Part shown: positions 31,334 to 39,178 of the stretch, in pieces
Position numbering within the stretch: position 1 is the stretch's first letter
How the letters are laid out: each line of letters starts with the position of its first letter
DNA from: Streptomyces sp. RKAG293
GTDB lineage: Bacteria > Actinomycetota > Actinomycetes > Streptomycetales > Streptomycetaceae
Assembly: GCF_023701745.1 (NCBI RefSeq)
Contig: NZ_JAJOZB010000001.1
Span: 4,904,501 to 4,968,500 of the forward strand
Length of the DNA stretch: 64,000 nucleotides
Direction: 5' to 3'
Notes under the pieces: generated by a model
What the model saw: only the letters and a program-made list of their open reading frames with translations
What the model was told of the DNA's origin: nothing
The model's database searches: none
Translations under genes and position numbers: made by a program

Positions 31334-32746
31334 GTGACCGACACCGACCAGACCACTCTGCGGACCGAGCTCCGGATAGCCCGGAGCGCCCTGAAGGGGC
31401 TGCGTGACGACCTGGTCACCGACGCCTTCGCCTTCCGCCCGCTGCCGCCCCGCTCCACCGCCGGCCCGGTCGTGCGCCGGCTCCCCGACTCCGCCCGCTG
31501 GCTGCCGCACGCCTCCCTGGCGGTCTTCGCCTGCCTGCTCATGCTGATGGGCTTCGAGTTCGAGAGTGAGCGGGGCGGAGCGCCACTGGCCGCCGCGCTC
31601 CTCACCGGGATTCCCCTCGTCACCGTGCTGTTCCGCCCGGTCGGCGGCTGGTGGCTGTCGTTCGGGGCCGGCTTTCTCAGCGGCGCCGCGGGCCTGTTCT
31701 CGGAATGGCCGTGGTCGGCCACCGGATTCGTCTCGCACCTGGTGGTGATGGCGTTCGTCGCCGGCCGGACCCGGCCCCGGGTGGCGGCGGAGATGTGGCT
31801 GCTGACGGTGATGCTCGGCGCGGCCTTCGCGTTCACGACGCCCGGCCGGATGTCGGACAGCTTCGCCATGGGGTTCGTGTCGTTCCTCGTCCTGCTCACC
31901 GTGGTGCTGGTCAAGGGCTGGCGGGAGACGCAGGCGAAGGTCGTCGAGCAGGTCGCGGTCACCGAGGTGGAGCGCTCGCGCCGCACCGTCCTGGAGGAGC
32001 GCACGACGATTGCCCGCGAGCTGCACGATGTCGTCGCGCACCACATGTCCGTCATCGCGATCCAGGCCGAGGCCGCGCCCTACCGCGTCGACGACCCGCC
32101 GGCCGAGCTGACCCGCAGCTTCGCGATCATCCGGGAGAACGCGGTGGCCGCCCTCACCGAGCTGCGCCGCGTCCTGGGCGTCGTACGGGCCGACGAGCCC
32201 GGTCGAGATGCGGCGTTCGCCGACGGCGCCCCCGAGGCCCCGCAGCCCACCCTCGCCAACCTCGACTCGCTGCTGGCCAACGTCAGGGACACGGGCGCGG
32301 ACGTCGACAAGGTGGTGACCGGCGCCGTCCGGACGCTGCCGCAGGGTGTGGAGCTCTCCGCGTACCGGATCGTCCAGGAGGGGCTCAGCAACGCGCTGCG
32401 GCACGCTCCGGGCGCCGCCACCCGTGTCGAGATCGGCTACGTCCTCGGCGGCCTCGGCCTGCGCGTGGTCAACGGCCCGGCCACCGGGGAGGTCAGGCCG
32501 TCCCACGGCGCAGGTCACGGGGTGCTGGGCATGCGGGAGCGGGTGTCGATGCTGGGCGGCGAGATGACGGCGGAACCCACCGCCGAAGGCGGCTACGAGG
32601 TGACGGCCTTCATCCCGGTGGCCGCCGAACCGAAGCCGGAACCGAAGCCGGACCCGAAGCCCGGAACGATTCCGAAACCCGGACCGGAGCCGGAGCCGGA
32701 ACGGAAGCCCTGGCCCATGGTCAAGTCCACCGGGGACCCCGTATGA
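31334..32746 (+). CDS. NarL-type sensor histidine kinase
   Basis: A 470-residue sensor kinase. Four to five membrane helices (residues ~55-195) are followed by HisKA_3 (ERTTIARELHDVVAHHMSVI, phospho-His in RELHD) and a HATPase domain with GLSNALRHA as N box and GHGVLGMRERV as G box. The C-terminal 40 residues are a repetitive proline tail (EPKPEPKPDPKPG ...). GTG 31334 was preferred since TAGTGT (31322-31327) ends 6 nt upstream, indicating a leaderless start; GTG 31328 is the other option. It overlaps the response regulator by 4 bp (ATGA). The signal is unknown. Confidence 0.9.
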   Translation: MTDTDQTTLRTELRIARSALKGLRDDLVTDAFAFRPLPPRSTAGPVVRRLPDSARWLPHASLAVFACLLMLMGFEFESERGGAPLAAALLTGIPLVTVLFRPVGGWWLSFGAGFLSGAAGLFSEWPWSATGFVSHLVVMAFVAGRTRPRVAAEMWLLTVMLGAAFAFTTPGRMSDSFAMGFVSFLVLLTVVLVKGWRETQAKVVEQVAVTEVERSRRTVLEERTTIARELHDVVAHHMSVIAIQAEAAPYRVDDPPAELTRSFAIIRENAVAALTELRRVLGVVRADEPGRDAAFADGAPEAPQPTLANLDSLLANVRDTGADVDKVVTGAVRTLPQGVELSAYRIVQEGLSNALRHAPGAATRVEIGYVLGGLGLRVVNGPATGEVRPSHGAGHGVLGMRERVSMLGGEMTAEPTAEGGYEVTAFIPVAAEPKPEPKPDPKPGTIPKPGPEPEPERKPWPMVKSTGDPV

Positions 32747-33402
32747 CGATCCGGGTGCTGATCGTCGACGACCAGATGATGGTCCGGGAGGGCTTCTCGG
32801 TCCTGCTCAACGCGCAGCAGGACATCGAGGTCGTGGGGGAGGCGGTGGACGGCCGGGAGGCCATCGCCCAGGTGGCCGCGCTCCGTCCCGACGTCGTCCT
32901 GATGGACATCCGGATGCCCGAGGTCAACGGTCTGGAGGCGACCCGCGAGATCGTCGCGGCCGACGCCGACGCCAAGGTCCTCGTCCTGACCACGTTCGAC
33001 CTGGACGAGTACGTCTACCAGGCGCTCCGCGCCGGAGCCAGCGGCTTCCTGCTCAAGGACGCCTCGGCGCGGCAGCTGGGCGACGCCGTACGGATCGTGG
33101 CGGCCGGTGAGGCGCTGCTCGCCCCGGCCGTCACCAAGCGGCTGATCGCCGAGTTCTCCCGGCTCGGTACGCCCAGGCCCCCGGCCCAGGACCGGGTCGG
33201 CGATCTGACCGACCGCGAGACGGAGGTCCTGGTCCTGGTCGCCCAGGGCCTGTCGAACGCCGAGATCGCCTCGCACCTCGTCGTCGCCGAGTCCACCGTC
33301 AAGACCCACGTCAGCCGGGTCCTGGTCAAGCTCGGGCTCCGGGACCGCACCCAGGCGGCGGTCTTCGCCTACGAGGCCCGCCTGGTGACCCCGGGAGGCT
33401 GA
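32743..33402 (+). CDS. NarL/LuxR-family response regulator
   Basis: A 219-residue response regulator. The receiver domain has LIVDDQMMVREG (acidic pocket), phospho-acceptor Asp in VVLMDIRMPEVNG, LTTFDLDEYVYQAL and the Lys in FLLKDAS. The C-terminal LuxR helix-turn-helix reads LTDRETEVLVLVAQGLSNAE ... STVKTHVSRVLVKLGLRDR. It is translationally coupled to the kinase. It is followed by a bidirectional terminator shared with the convergent crp gene. Targets unknown. Confidence 0.95.
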   Translation: MTIRVLIVDDQMMVREGFSVLLNAQQDIEVVGEAVDGREAIAQVAALRPDVVLMDIRMPEVNGLEATREIVAADADAKVLVLTTFDLDEYVYQALRAGASGFLLKDASARQLGDAVRIVAAGEALLAPAVTKRLIAEFSRLGTPRPPAQDRVGDLTDRETEVLVLVAQGLSNAEIASHLVVAESTVKTHVSRVLVKLGLRDRTQAAVFAYEARLVTPGG

Positions 33403-33470
33403 CCGGCCGGAACGGACGCCTCCGGGGGCCACAGGCCCGCAGAAGGCGTTCCAGGCGCCCTCTGGACACA

Positions 33471-33506
33471 CCGAAGGCCCCGCCCGGTGCGGGGCGGGGC
33501 CTTCGG
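33471..33506. terminator. Bidirectional terminator between response regulator and crp
   Basis: Arms of 15 bp, CCGAAGGCCCCGCCC (33471-33485) and its complement (33492-33506), with a 6-nt loop. It lies between the convergent response regulator and crp genes, 12 bp from the crp stop. Confidence 0.85.
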
Positions 33507-33518
33507 CAGGTGGTTCGG

Positions 33519-34193
33519 TCAGCGGCTGCGCTTGGCGAGCCGCTCGACGTCGAGCAGGATCACCGCGCGCGCCTCCAGGCGGAGCCAGCCACGGCCGGCG
33601 AAGTCGGCGAGCGCCTTGTTGACGGTCTCGCGCGAGGCGCCGACGAGCTGTGCCAGCTCCTCCTGCGTGAGGTCGTGCACCACGTGGATGCCCTCTTCGG
33701 ACTGCACGCCGAACCGGCGCGACAGGTCGAGGAGCGCCTTGGCCACCCGGCCGGGCACGTCCGAGAAGACCAGGTCCGACATGACGTCGTTGGTACGCCG
33801 CAGCCGTCGCGCGACGGCGCGCAGCAGCGCGGTCGCGACCTCGGGCCGGGCGTTCAGCCAGGGCTGCAGGTCGCCGTGGCCCAGGGCCAGGAGCTTGAGC
33901 TCCGTCAGCGCCGTGGCCGTGGCGGTCCGGGGGCCGGGGTCGAAGAGCGACAGCTCGCCGATCAGCTCGCCGGGGCCGATGACGGCGAGCATGTTCTCGC
34001 GGCCGTCGGGGGAGGTGCGGTGCAGCTTCACCTTGCCCTCGGTGACGACGTAGAGCCGGTCCCCGGGGTCCCCCTCGTGGAACAGCGCGTCGCCACGCGC
34101 GAGCGTGACCTCGGTCATCGAGGCGCGCAGTTCAGCGGCCTGCTCATCGTCGAGCGCCGCAAAAAGCGCCGCGCGCCGCAGAACGTCGTCCAC
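33519..34193 (-). CDS. crp: Crp/Fnr-family global regulator Crp
   Basis: A 224-residue cAMP receptor protein homologue. The cyclic-nucleotide domain includes GDALFHEGDPGDRLYVVTEG and the phosphate-binding cassette GELIGELSLFDPGPRTATATA. The C-terminal helix-turn-helix is LTQEELAQLVGASRETVNKAL. GTG 34193 (VDDVLRRAALF) was chosen because AAGGAGAG lies 5 nt upstream and the length equals that of the well-known Streptomyces Crp, which controls germination and antibiotic production. Convergent with the response regulator. Confidence 0.94.
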   Translation of the reverse strand: MDDVLRRAALFAALDDEQAAELRASMTEVTLARGDALFHEGDPGDRLYVVTEGKVKLHRTSPDGRENMLAVIGPGELIGELSLFDPGPRTATATALTELKLLALGHGDLQPWLNARPEVATALLRAVARRLRRTNDVMSDLVFSDVPGRVAKALLDLSRRFGVQSEEGIHVVHDLTQEELAQLVGASRETVNKALADFAGRGWLRLEARAVILLDVERLAKRSR

Positions 34194-34368
34194 GAGCTCT
34201 CTCCTTGTCGACATCGCCGGATGATCCCCGTGATGCCCGCAGGCAAAACAGTGCGATCAATCACAAGTCTGTCTTATGTATCGCCGTGCACGTGCCCCGG
34301 GGGTCCGATTGGGGGTCGGTTCCTTGTGGTCAAGGGCGGATGTCAGTGCCGAGCCTTAGGCTGGCCGG

Positions 34369-35280
34369 GTGTCTGATACGCCGAGTTCGCAGAAGAAACG
34401 GCAGGGTGGGACGGCCAAGCGGGTGACCCGGACCCCTGATTCCGCTGTGAGCGAACAAGCTTCGCTCAAGCCCGCCAGAAAACCGGAATCCCGCATCGCT
34501 CTGGTCCGCCGGGCGCGGCGGATCAACCGTGAGCTCGCCGAGCTCTACCCGTACGCCCATCCGGAACTCGACTTCGAGAACCCGTTCCAGCTCCTCGTCG
34601 CCACCGTCCTGTCCGCGCAGACCACCGACCTGCGCGTGAACCAGACGACCCCCGCGCTCTTCGCCGCCTATCCGACCCCGGAGGACCTGGCGGCGGCCGA
34701 GCCGGAGCGGCTGGAGGAGCTGATCCGGCCGACCGGCTTCTTCCGCGCCAAGGCGAAGTCGCTGCTGGGCCTGTCGGCGGCACTGCGCGACCGGTACGAC
34801 GGCGAGGTGCCGGGCCGGCTGGAGGACCTCGTCACGCTGCCGGGCGTGGGGCGGAAAACGGCAAATGTCGTCCTGGGCAATGCATTCAACGTCCCTGGAA
34901 TCACTGTCGACACCCACTTCGGCCGGCTCTCCCGCCGCTTCGGCTGGACCACCTCCGAGGACCCGGAGAAGGTCGAGCAGGAGGTCGGCGCGCTCTTCCC
35001 GAAGAGCGAGTGGACGATGCTCTCGCACCGCGTGGTCTTCCACGGCCGCCGTACCTGCCACTCCCGCAAGCCGGCCTGCGGCGCCTGCCCGATCGCCCCG
35101 CTCTGCCCGTCGTACGGTGAGGGCGAGACCGACCCGGAGAAGGCGAAGAAGCTGCTGAAGTACGAGCTGGGCGGTGCCCCCGGCCAGCGCCTGCAGCCAC
35201 CGTCCGACTACCCGGGCGACCCGGCTCCGGCGCTGGGCGCCCCGGCGGCCACCGCGGCCATGACGCAGGGGAGCGAATGA
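34369..35280 (+). CDS. nth: Endonuclease III (DNA glycosylase/AP lyase)
   Basis: A 303-residue base-excision enzyme for oxidised pyrimidines. The helix-hairpin-helix LPGVGRKTANVV holds the catalytic Lys163, with the catalytic Asp181 in VDTHFGR. The 4Fe-4S cluster motif is Cys-x6-Cys-x2-Cys-x5-Cys (CHSRKPACGACPIAPLC). It is about 90 residues longer than the E. coli enzyme, because of a Lys/Arg-rich N-terminus and a Pro/Ala C-terminal tail. TAGGCT (34357-34362) ends 6 nt before the GTG, suggesting a leaderless start. Overlaps the NUDIX gene by 4 bp. Confidence 0.95.
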   Translation: MSDTPSSQKKRQGGTAKRVTRTPDSAVSEQASLKPARKPESRIALVRRARRINRELAELYPYAHPELDFENPFQLLVATVLSAQTTDLRVNQTTPALFAAYPTPEDLAAAEPERLEELIRPTGFFRAKAKSLLGLSAALRDRYDGEVPGRLEDLVTLPGVGRKTANVVLGNAFNVPGITVDTHFGRLSRRFGWTTSEDPEKVEQEVGALFPKSEWTMLSHRVVFHGRRTCHSRKPACGACPIAPLCPSYGEGETDPEKAKKLLKYELGGAPGQRLQPPSDYPGDPAPALGAPAATAAMTQGSE

Positions 35281-35954
35281 CGACGACACGTGGCGGCGAG
35301 GCGGCCGTTTCGACCCAGGGGCTGCCCCAGTGGCTGCAGCCGGTCGCCCGCGCGGCCGGCGATGTGCTCCCCGAGCAGCTCAGCCGCTTTCTGCCGCCCG
35401 CGTCCGGCCGGGGCCGGCAGTCGGCCGTGCTGATCCTCTTCGGTGAGGGCGAGCACGGCCGTGACCTGCTGCTGATGGAGCGCGCGACATCGCTGCGGTC
35501 GCACGCGGGCCAGCCGTCGTTCCCCGGCGGCGCCCTCGATCCCGAGGACGGCGACCCCGAGGGCGACGGCCCGCTGCGGGCGGCCCTGCGCGAGGCGGAG
35601 GAGGAGACCGGCCTGGACCCGTCGGGCGTGCAGATCTTCGGAGTGCTGCCGCGGCTCTACATCCCGGTCAGTGAGTTCGTCGTCACACCGGTGCTCGGCT
35701 GGTGGCGCACCCCCAGCCCGGTCGGCGCGGTGGACCAGGCCGAGACCGCCCGGGTCTTCCGGGTCCCCGTCGCGGATCTCGCCGACCCCGCCAATCGGGC
35801 GACGATGACCCATCCCAGTGGCTTCCGCGGCCCGGCGTTCCTGGTCGAGGGCGCGGTGGTCTGGGGTTTCACAGCCGGTCTGATCGACAAGATTCTGCAC
35901 TTCGCGGGCTGGGAGCAGCCCTGGGACCGGGGCAGGACGGTGCCGCTCTCATAG
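35277..35954 (+). CDS. NUDIX hydrolase (CoA pyrophosphatase-like)
   Basis: A 225-residue NUDIX enzyme. LLLMERATSLRSHAGQPSFPGGALDPEDGD followed by ALREAEEETGLDP gives the Nudix box (REAEEETG), preceded by the LRSHAGQPSFPGG phrase typical of NudL/CoA pyrophosphatases, which hydrolyse CoA to 4'-phosphopantetheine and 3',5'-ADP. The ATG overlaps the nth stop (ATGA), so nth and this gene are co-translated. A MarP-like protease gene follows 106 bp downstream. The CoA substrate is inferred from the motif. Confidence 0.87.
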   Translation: MTTTRGGEAAVSTQGLPQWLQPVARAAGDVLPEQLSRFLPPASGRGRQSAVLILFGEGEHGRDLLLMERATSLRSHAGQPSFPGGALDPEDGDPEGDGPLRAALREAEEETGLDPSGVQIFGVLPRLYIPVSEFVVTPVLGWWRTPSPVGAVDQAETARVFRVPVADLADPANRATMTHPSGFRGPAFLVEGAVVWGFTAGLIDKILHFAGWEQPWDRGRTVPLS

Positions 35955-36060
35955 AACGGCATGAGACCGTGTGCTCGTGCTGTGTCTTCCTGGGGGGCAG
36001 CCCCGGGAACCCCGGCCGATGCCCCGGTCGAGCTGGACCGTCCTCGCGAGGTCAACCTAG

Positions 36061-37260
36061 ATGAACGTGCTGGACTTGTTGCTGTTGCTCGCGGCCGCGT
36101 GGTTCGCGGTCGTCGGTTACCGACAGGGATTCGTCGTCGGCGTCATGTCGGTGATCGGGTTCCTGGGCGGCGGCCTCGCAGCGGTCTACCTGCTGCCCAT
36201 GATCTGGGACAAGGTCACCGACGACTCCTCGCCCGGGTCCGTGGCGGTGGTGATCGCCGTGGTCGTGGTGATCGTCTGCGCCTCGGTCGGCCAGGCCTTC
36301 ACCACCCACCTGGGCAACAAGCTGCGCACCCAGATCACGTGGTCCCCGGCCCGTGCGCTGGACGCGGGCGGCGGCGCGCTGGTCAACGTCGCCGCGATGC
36401 TGCTCGTCGCCTGGCTGATCGGCTCCGCGCTGGCCACCACGGCGCTGCCGACGATAGGCCGCGAGGTGCGCTCCTCGAAGGTCCTGCTCGGCGTCTCCCG
36501 GGTCGTCCCGCAGCAGGCCGACAACTGGTTCACCGACTTCAGCTCCACACTCGCGCAGAACGGCCTCCCGCAGGTCTTCAGCCCGTTCGGCAGCGAACCG
36601 ATCACCTCAGTGCCCGCGCCCGACCCCAGGCTCGCGAGCAGCGCGGTCGTCAACGACGCCCGCCGGAGCATCGTGAAGGTCGTCGGGACCGCGCCCAGCT
36701 GCGGCAAGGTGCTGGAGGGCACCGGCTTCGTCTTCGCCAGGGACCGGGTGATGACCAACGCCCACGTCGTCGGCGGGGTCAGCGAGCCCACCGTGCAGAT
36801 CGGCGGCGAGGGCCGGCTCTACGACGCCCGCGTCGTCCTCTACGACTGGCAGCGCGACATCGCCGTCCTGGAGGTGCCGTCGCTGAACGCACCCGTGCTG
36901 AACTTCACCGCGGGCGACGCGCACAGCCGCGACGACGCGATCGTGGCGGGCTTCCCGGAGAACGGCGGCTTCGACGTCCGTGCGGCCCGGGTACGCGGCC
37001 GCATCCAGGCGAACGGCCCGGACATCTACCACCGGGGCACCGTGCACCGCGACGTCTACTCGCTGTTCACGAAGGTGCGCCAGGGCAACTCCGGCGGCCC
37101 GCTGCTGACCCCGGACGGCAGGGTGGCAGGCGTCATCTTCGCCAAGTCCCTCGACGACGCCGACACCGGCTACGCACTGACCGCGGACGAGATCCGCGAC
37201 GACATCACCGCGGGCCGCACGGCGGACCGCCAGGTCGACAGCCAGGGCTGCGCGCTCTAG
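36061..37260 (+). CDS. MarP-family membrane serine protease
   Basis: A 399-residue protein. The first 140 residues hold four membrane helices of the CvpA type, followed by an extracytoplasmic trypsin-like protease domain. The triad is His235 (TNAHVV), Asp266 (WQRDIAV) and Ser344 (QGNSGGPLL), almost the same numbers as in M. tuberculosis MarP, which protects against acid and oxidative stress. A disulfide pair (Cys in APSCGKVL and the terminal GCAL) is plausible. The ATG has no clear ribosome binding site. Third in line after nth and NUDIX, as in other Streptomyces. Confidence 0.9.
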   Translation: MNVLDLLLLLAAAWFAVVGYRQGFVVGVMSVIGFLGGGLAAVYLLPMIWDKVTDDSSPGSVAVVIAVVVVIVCASVGQAFTTHLGNKLRTQITWSPARALDAGGGALVNVAAMLLVAWLIGSALATTALPTIGREVRSSKVLLGVSRVVPQQADNWFTDFSSTLAQNGLPQVFSPFGSEPITSVPAPDPRLASSAVVNDARRSIVKVVGTAPSCGKVLEGTGFVFARDRVMTNAHVVGGVSEPTVQIGGEGRLYDARVVLYDWQRDIAVLEVPSLNAPVLNFTAGDAHSRDDAIVAGFPENGGFDVRAARVRGRIQANGPDIYHRGTVHRDVYSLFTKVRQGNSGGPLLTPDGRVAGVIFAKSLDDADTGYALTADEIRDDITAGRTADRQVDSQGCAL

Positions 37261-37722
37261 AAGGACCCCGCAAAGGACTCCGCAAAGGACTCCGCAAAGG
37301 ATTCCGGAAAGGATTCCGGAAGCCCACCGTGTGCCGTTCGGGATCGGCCGAACGGCCCGTGAGGCGCTGCCCGGCGGTCAGTCGCTGCGGGGGTGCCGCA
37401 GGCGCGCGCCCACCCAGCGGGCGCGCCGCCGGAGAATGCGGGGAATACCGATCTGATGCTCCCCCTCGGGGAGTACGGCCACAGGCGTCGCGCGGTTGAC
37501 AGCTGCGACGGGATTGCGGCGGGTGCGTGATACATCACGGTAGTCGTGCGTCCAACCCATACCGAGCTACGTGCCCGCGCCCCAAGGTCGGTAATCGTGC
37601 GGCGGTCGGCCAATTGGCCTATGCGTCCGGCATTTGGCTGATCGTCAGACAGTCGTACCGGACTGTCCACCCGTCTGACGTCCCGTCCGGCGGCCGATCC
37701 GGCCGCCGGACCTGCGGAGTGA
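37261..37722. other. Intergenic region with 12-bp tandem repeats
   Basis: This 462-bp gap between marP and the convergent hydrolase gene starts with five near-identical 12-bp units (37268-37323, unit GCAAAGGACTCC and a variant with GGAAAGGATTCC). Beyond it GC content drops slightly. A minus-strand frame at 37378-37560 (60 residues, Arg-rich, starting MGWTHDYRDV) has moderate third-position GC and no ribosome binding site; I give it low weight as a gene. Nothing else is supported. Confidence 0.5.
37268..37323. repeat. Five tandem 12-bp units downstream of marP
   Basis: The unit GCAAAGGACTCC is repeated with slow divergence to GGAAAGGATTCC. Because 12 is a multiple of three, the minus-strand reading gives the periodic peptide PESFAESF. 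It begins 7 bp after the marP stop. No stem is formed, so it is not a terminator. Confidence 0.6.
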
Positions 37723-38646
37723 CTAGCGGTCCGGCTCGGGGTCCTTCAGCCAGTTGATCAGCTCGGTCGAGAACGCGACCGGGTCCTCCTCGTGCGGGAA
37801 GTGCCCCAGCCCGTCGAAGAGCCGCCAGCGGTACGGCGCCTCCACGTACTCGCCGCTGCCGGCGGCGCTGCGGGTGCGCATCGCGGAGTCCAGCGAGCCG
37901 TGCAGATGCAGCGTCGGGACCCGCACCGGACGCTTCATGCGCCGGTTGAACTGGATGCCGTCGGGGCGGGCCATCGAGCGGACCATCCAGCGGTACGGCT
38001 CCACGGCACAGTGCGCCGTCGAGGGGATCTGCATCGCCTGCCGGTAGACGTCGACCGTCTCCTCGTCCGGCAGCAGCGGTCCCGACCAGTCCCGGATCAG
38101 CCGGCCGACCATCGCGGAGTCGTCCGCGATCAGCTGCCGCTCCGGCAGCCACGGCCGCTGGATGCCCCAGATGTAGGAGCCGGCCGCGCTCTGCTTCATG
38201 TCGGTGAGCATCGCCGTGCGCCAGCGCCTCGGGTGCGGCATCGAGCACACCGCCAGCCGGCGCACCAGCTTCGGCCGCATCACCGCCGCGGTCCAGGCCA
38301 GGTAGCCGCCGATGTCATGGCCGACCAGCGCGGCGTCCGGCTCGCCGAGCGAGCGGATCACCCCGGTCACGTCCAGCGCCAGGTTCGCGGGGTCGTAGCC
38401 GCGCGGCGTACGGTCGCTGCCGCCGACCCCGCGCAGGTCCATCGCGACCGCGCGGAACCCCGCGTCGGCGAGCGCCGTCAGCTGGTGCCGCCAGCTCCAC
38501 CAGAACTGCGGGAAGCCGTGCAGCAGCAGCACCAGCGGGCCGTCGCCGGCCTCGGCGATGTGGAATCGCGCGCCGTTCGCGGCGACATCCCGGTGTGTCC
38601 AGGGCCCGTCGAGCCGTGCAACCGAGGAATTACCAGCGACCGTCAT
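37723..38646 (-). CDS. Alpha/beta hydrolase, epoxide hydrolase-like
   Basis: A 307-residue alpha/beta hydrolase. LLLHGFPQFWWSWRHQL gives the HGFP oxyanion motif, and GHDIGGYLAW carries an Asp nucleophile, which favours epoxide hydrolase or dehalogenase chemistry over esterase. The catalytic His is in GLGHFPHEEDP. Two cap-domain Tyr candidates cannot be located with certainty. It is followed downstream by an intergenic region with repeats and preceded by the holin-X gene on the same strand, 13 bp away, so the two may be co-transcribed. Confidence 0.85.
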   Translation of the reverse strand: MTVAGNSSVARLDGPWTHRDVAANGARFHIAEAGDGPLVLLLHGFPQFWWSWRHQLTALADAGFRAVAMDLRGVGGSDRTPRGYDPANLALDVTGVIRSLGEPDAALVGHDIGGYLAWTAAVMRPKLVRRLAVCSMPHPRRWRTAMLTDMKQSAAGSYIWGIQRPWLPERQLIADDSAMVGRLIRDWSGPLLPDEETVDVYRQAMQIPSTAHCAVEPYRWMVRSMARPDGIQFNRRMKRPVRVPTLHLHGSLDSAMRTRSAAGSGEYVEAPYRWRLFDGLGHFPHEEDPVAFSTELINWLKDPEPDR

Positions 38647-38659
38647 GAAGCTGAGCGTG

Positions 38660-39109
38660 TCACACCTTGAGGTCGTCCGTGGTGCTGGACTCCAGGGGGC
38701 GCGGATGCGGCTTGACGCTCTGGAGTACGGCCGCCGTCTGCTTGGCCGAGGCGATGCTGCGCTCCGGCTTCTTCACCTTCTTGAACTTCGCCCGCGCGAA
38801 CACCCCGAGGATCAGGGCGATCACCACGTACGCGCCGCCGACGATCAGGAACGACCAGGCCAGGCCCAGCCCGAGGGCGTGGATGCCGTAGGCCGCCGCC
38901 ATGCTGAACATCGGCAGGGCGAAGAACGCGAGGGTGACGGCGCCCACGATCGCGCCGCTGCCGAGGCCGACCCGCTTGACGTCCTCGCGCAGTTCCGCCT
39001 TGGCGAGGGCGATCTCGTCGTGCACCAGGGCGGACATCTCCGCCGTGGCGGAGGCGAACAGCTGTCCGAGACTGCGGCTCGCGCCCTCGGCCTGCTCCAC
39101 TGCGCTCAT
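38660..39109 (-). CDS. Actinobacterial holin-X family membrane protein
   Basis: A 149-residue protein of the putative actinobacterial holin-X/phage-holin-like family. An N-terminal amphipathic helix (LGQLFASATAEMSALVHDEIALAKAELREDVKRVGLG) precedes two membrane helices (residues ~55-77 and 82-105) and a basic C-terminal tail. Despite the family name these are housekeeping chromosomal genes, and nothing else here is phage-like. It lies between nhaA and the hydrolase, all on the minus strand. Confidence 0.8.
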   Translation of the reverse strand: MSAVEQAEGASRSLGQLFASATAEMSALVHDEIALAKAELREDVKRVGLGSGAIVGAVTLAFFALPMFSMAAAYGIHALGLGLAWSFLIVGGAYVVIALILGVFARAKFKKVKKPERSIASAKQTAAVLQSVKPHPRPLESSTTDDLKV

Positions 39110-39178
39110 CGCATCCTCCGTCGGTATCCGTCATGCCCGGCTACCAGGTGGTAGGGACTGTTACCCACAGATCATGCC

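Noticed and set aside
37268..37323. CRISPR array
   Set aside because: Units are 12 bp, contiguous, without spacers and with no cas genes.
37378..37560. Possible 60-residue minus-strand gene after marP
   Set aside because: Only moderate third-position GC, no ribosome binding site or -10 box, Arg-rich composition; not strong enough to call.
38660..39109. Holin-like gene as a sign of a prophage
   Set aside because: The holin-X family is chromosomal in actinomycetes, and no lysin, integrase, capsid or attachment site is nearby.
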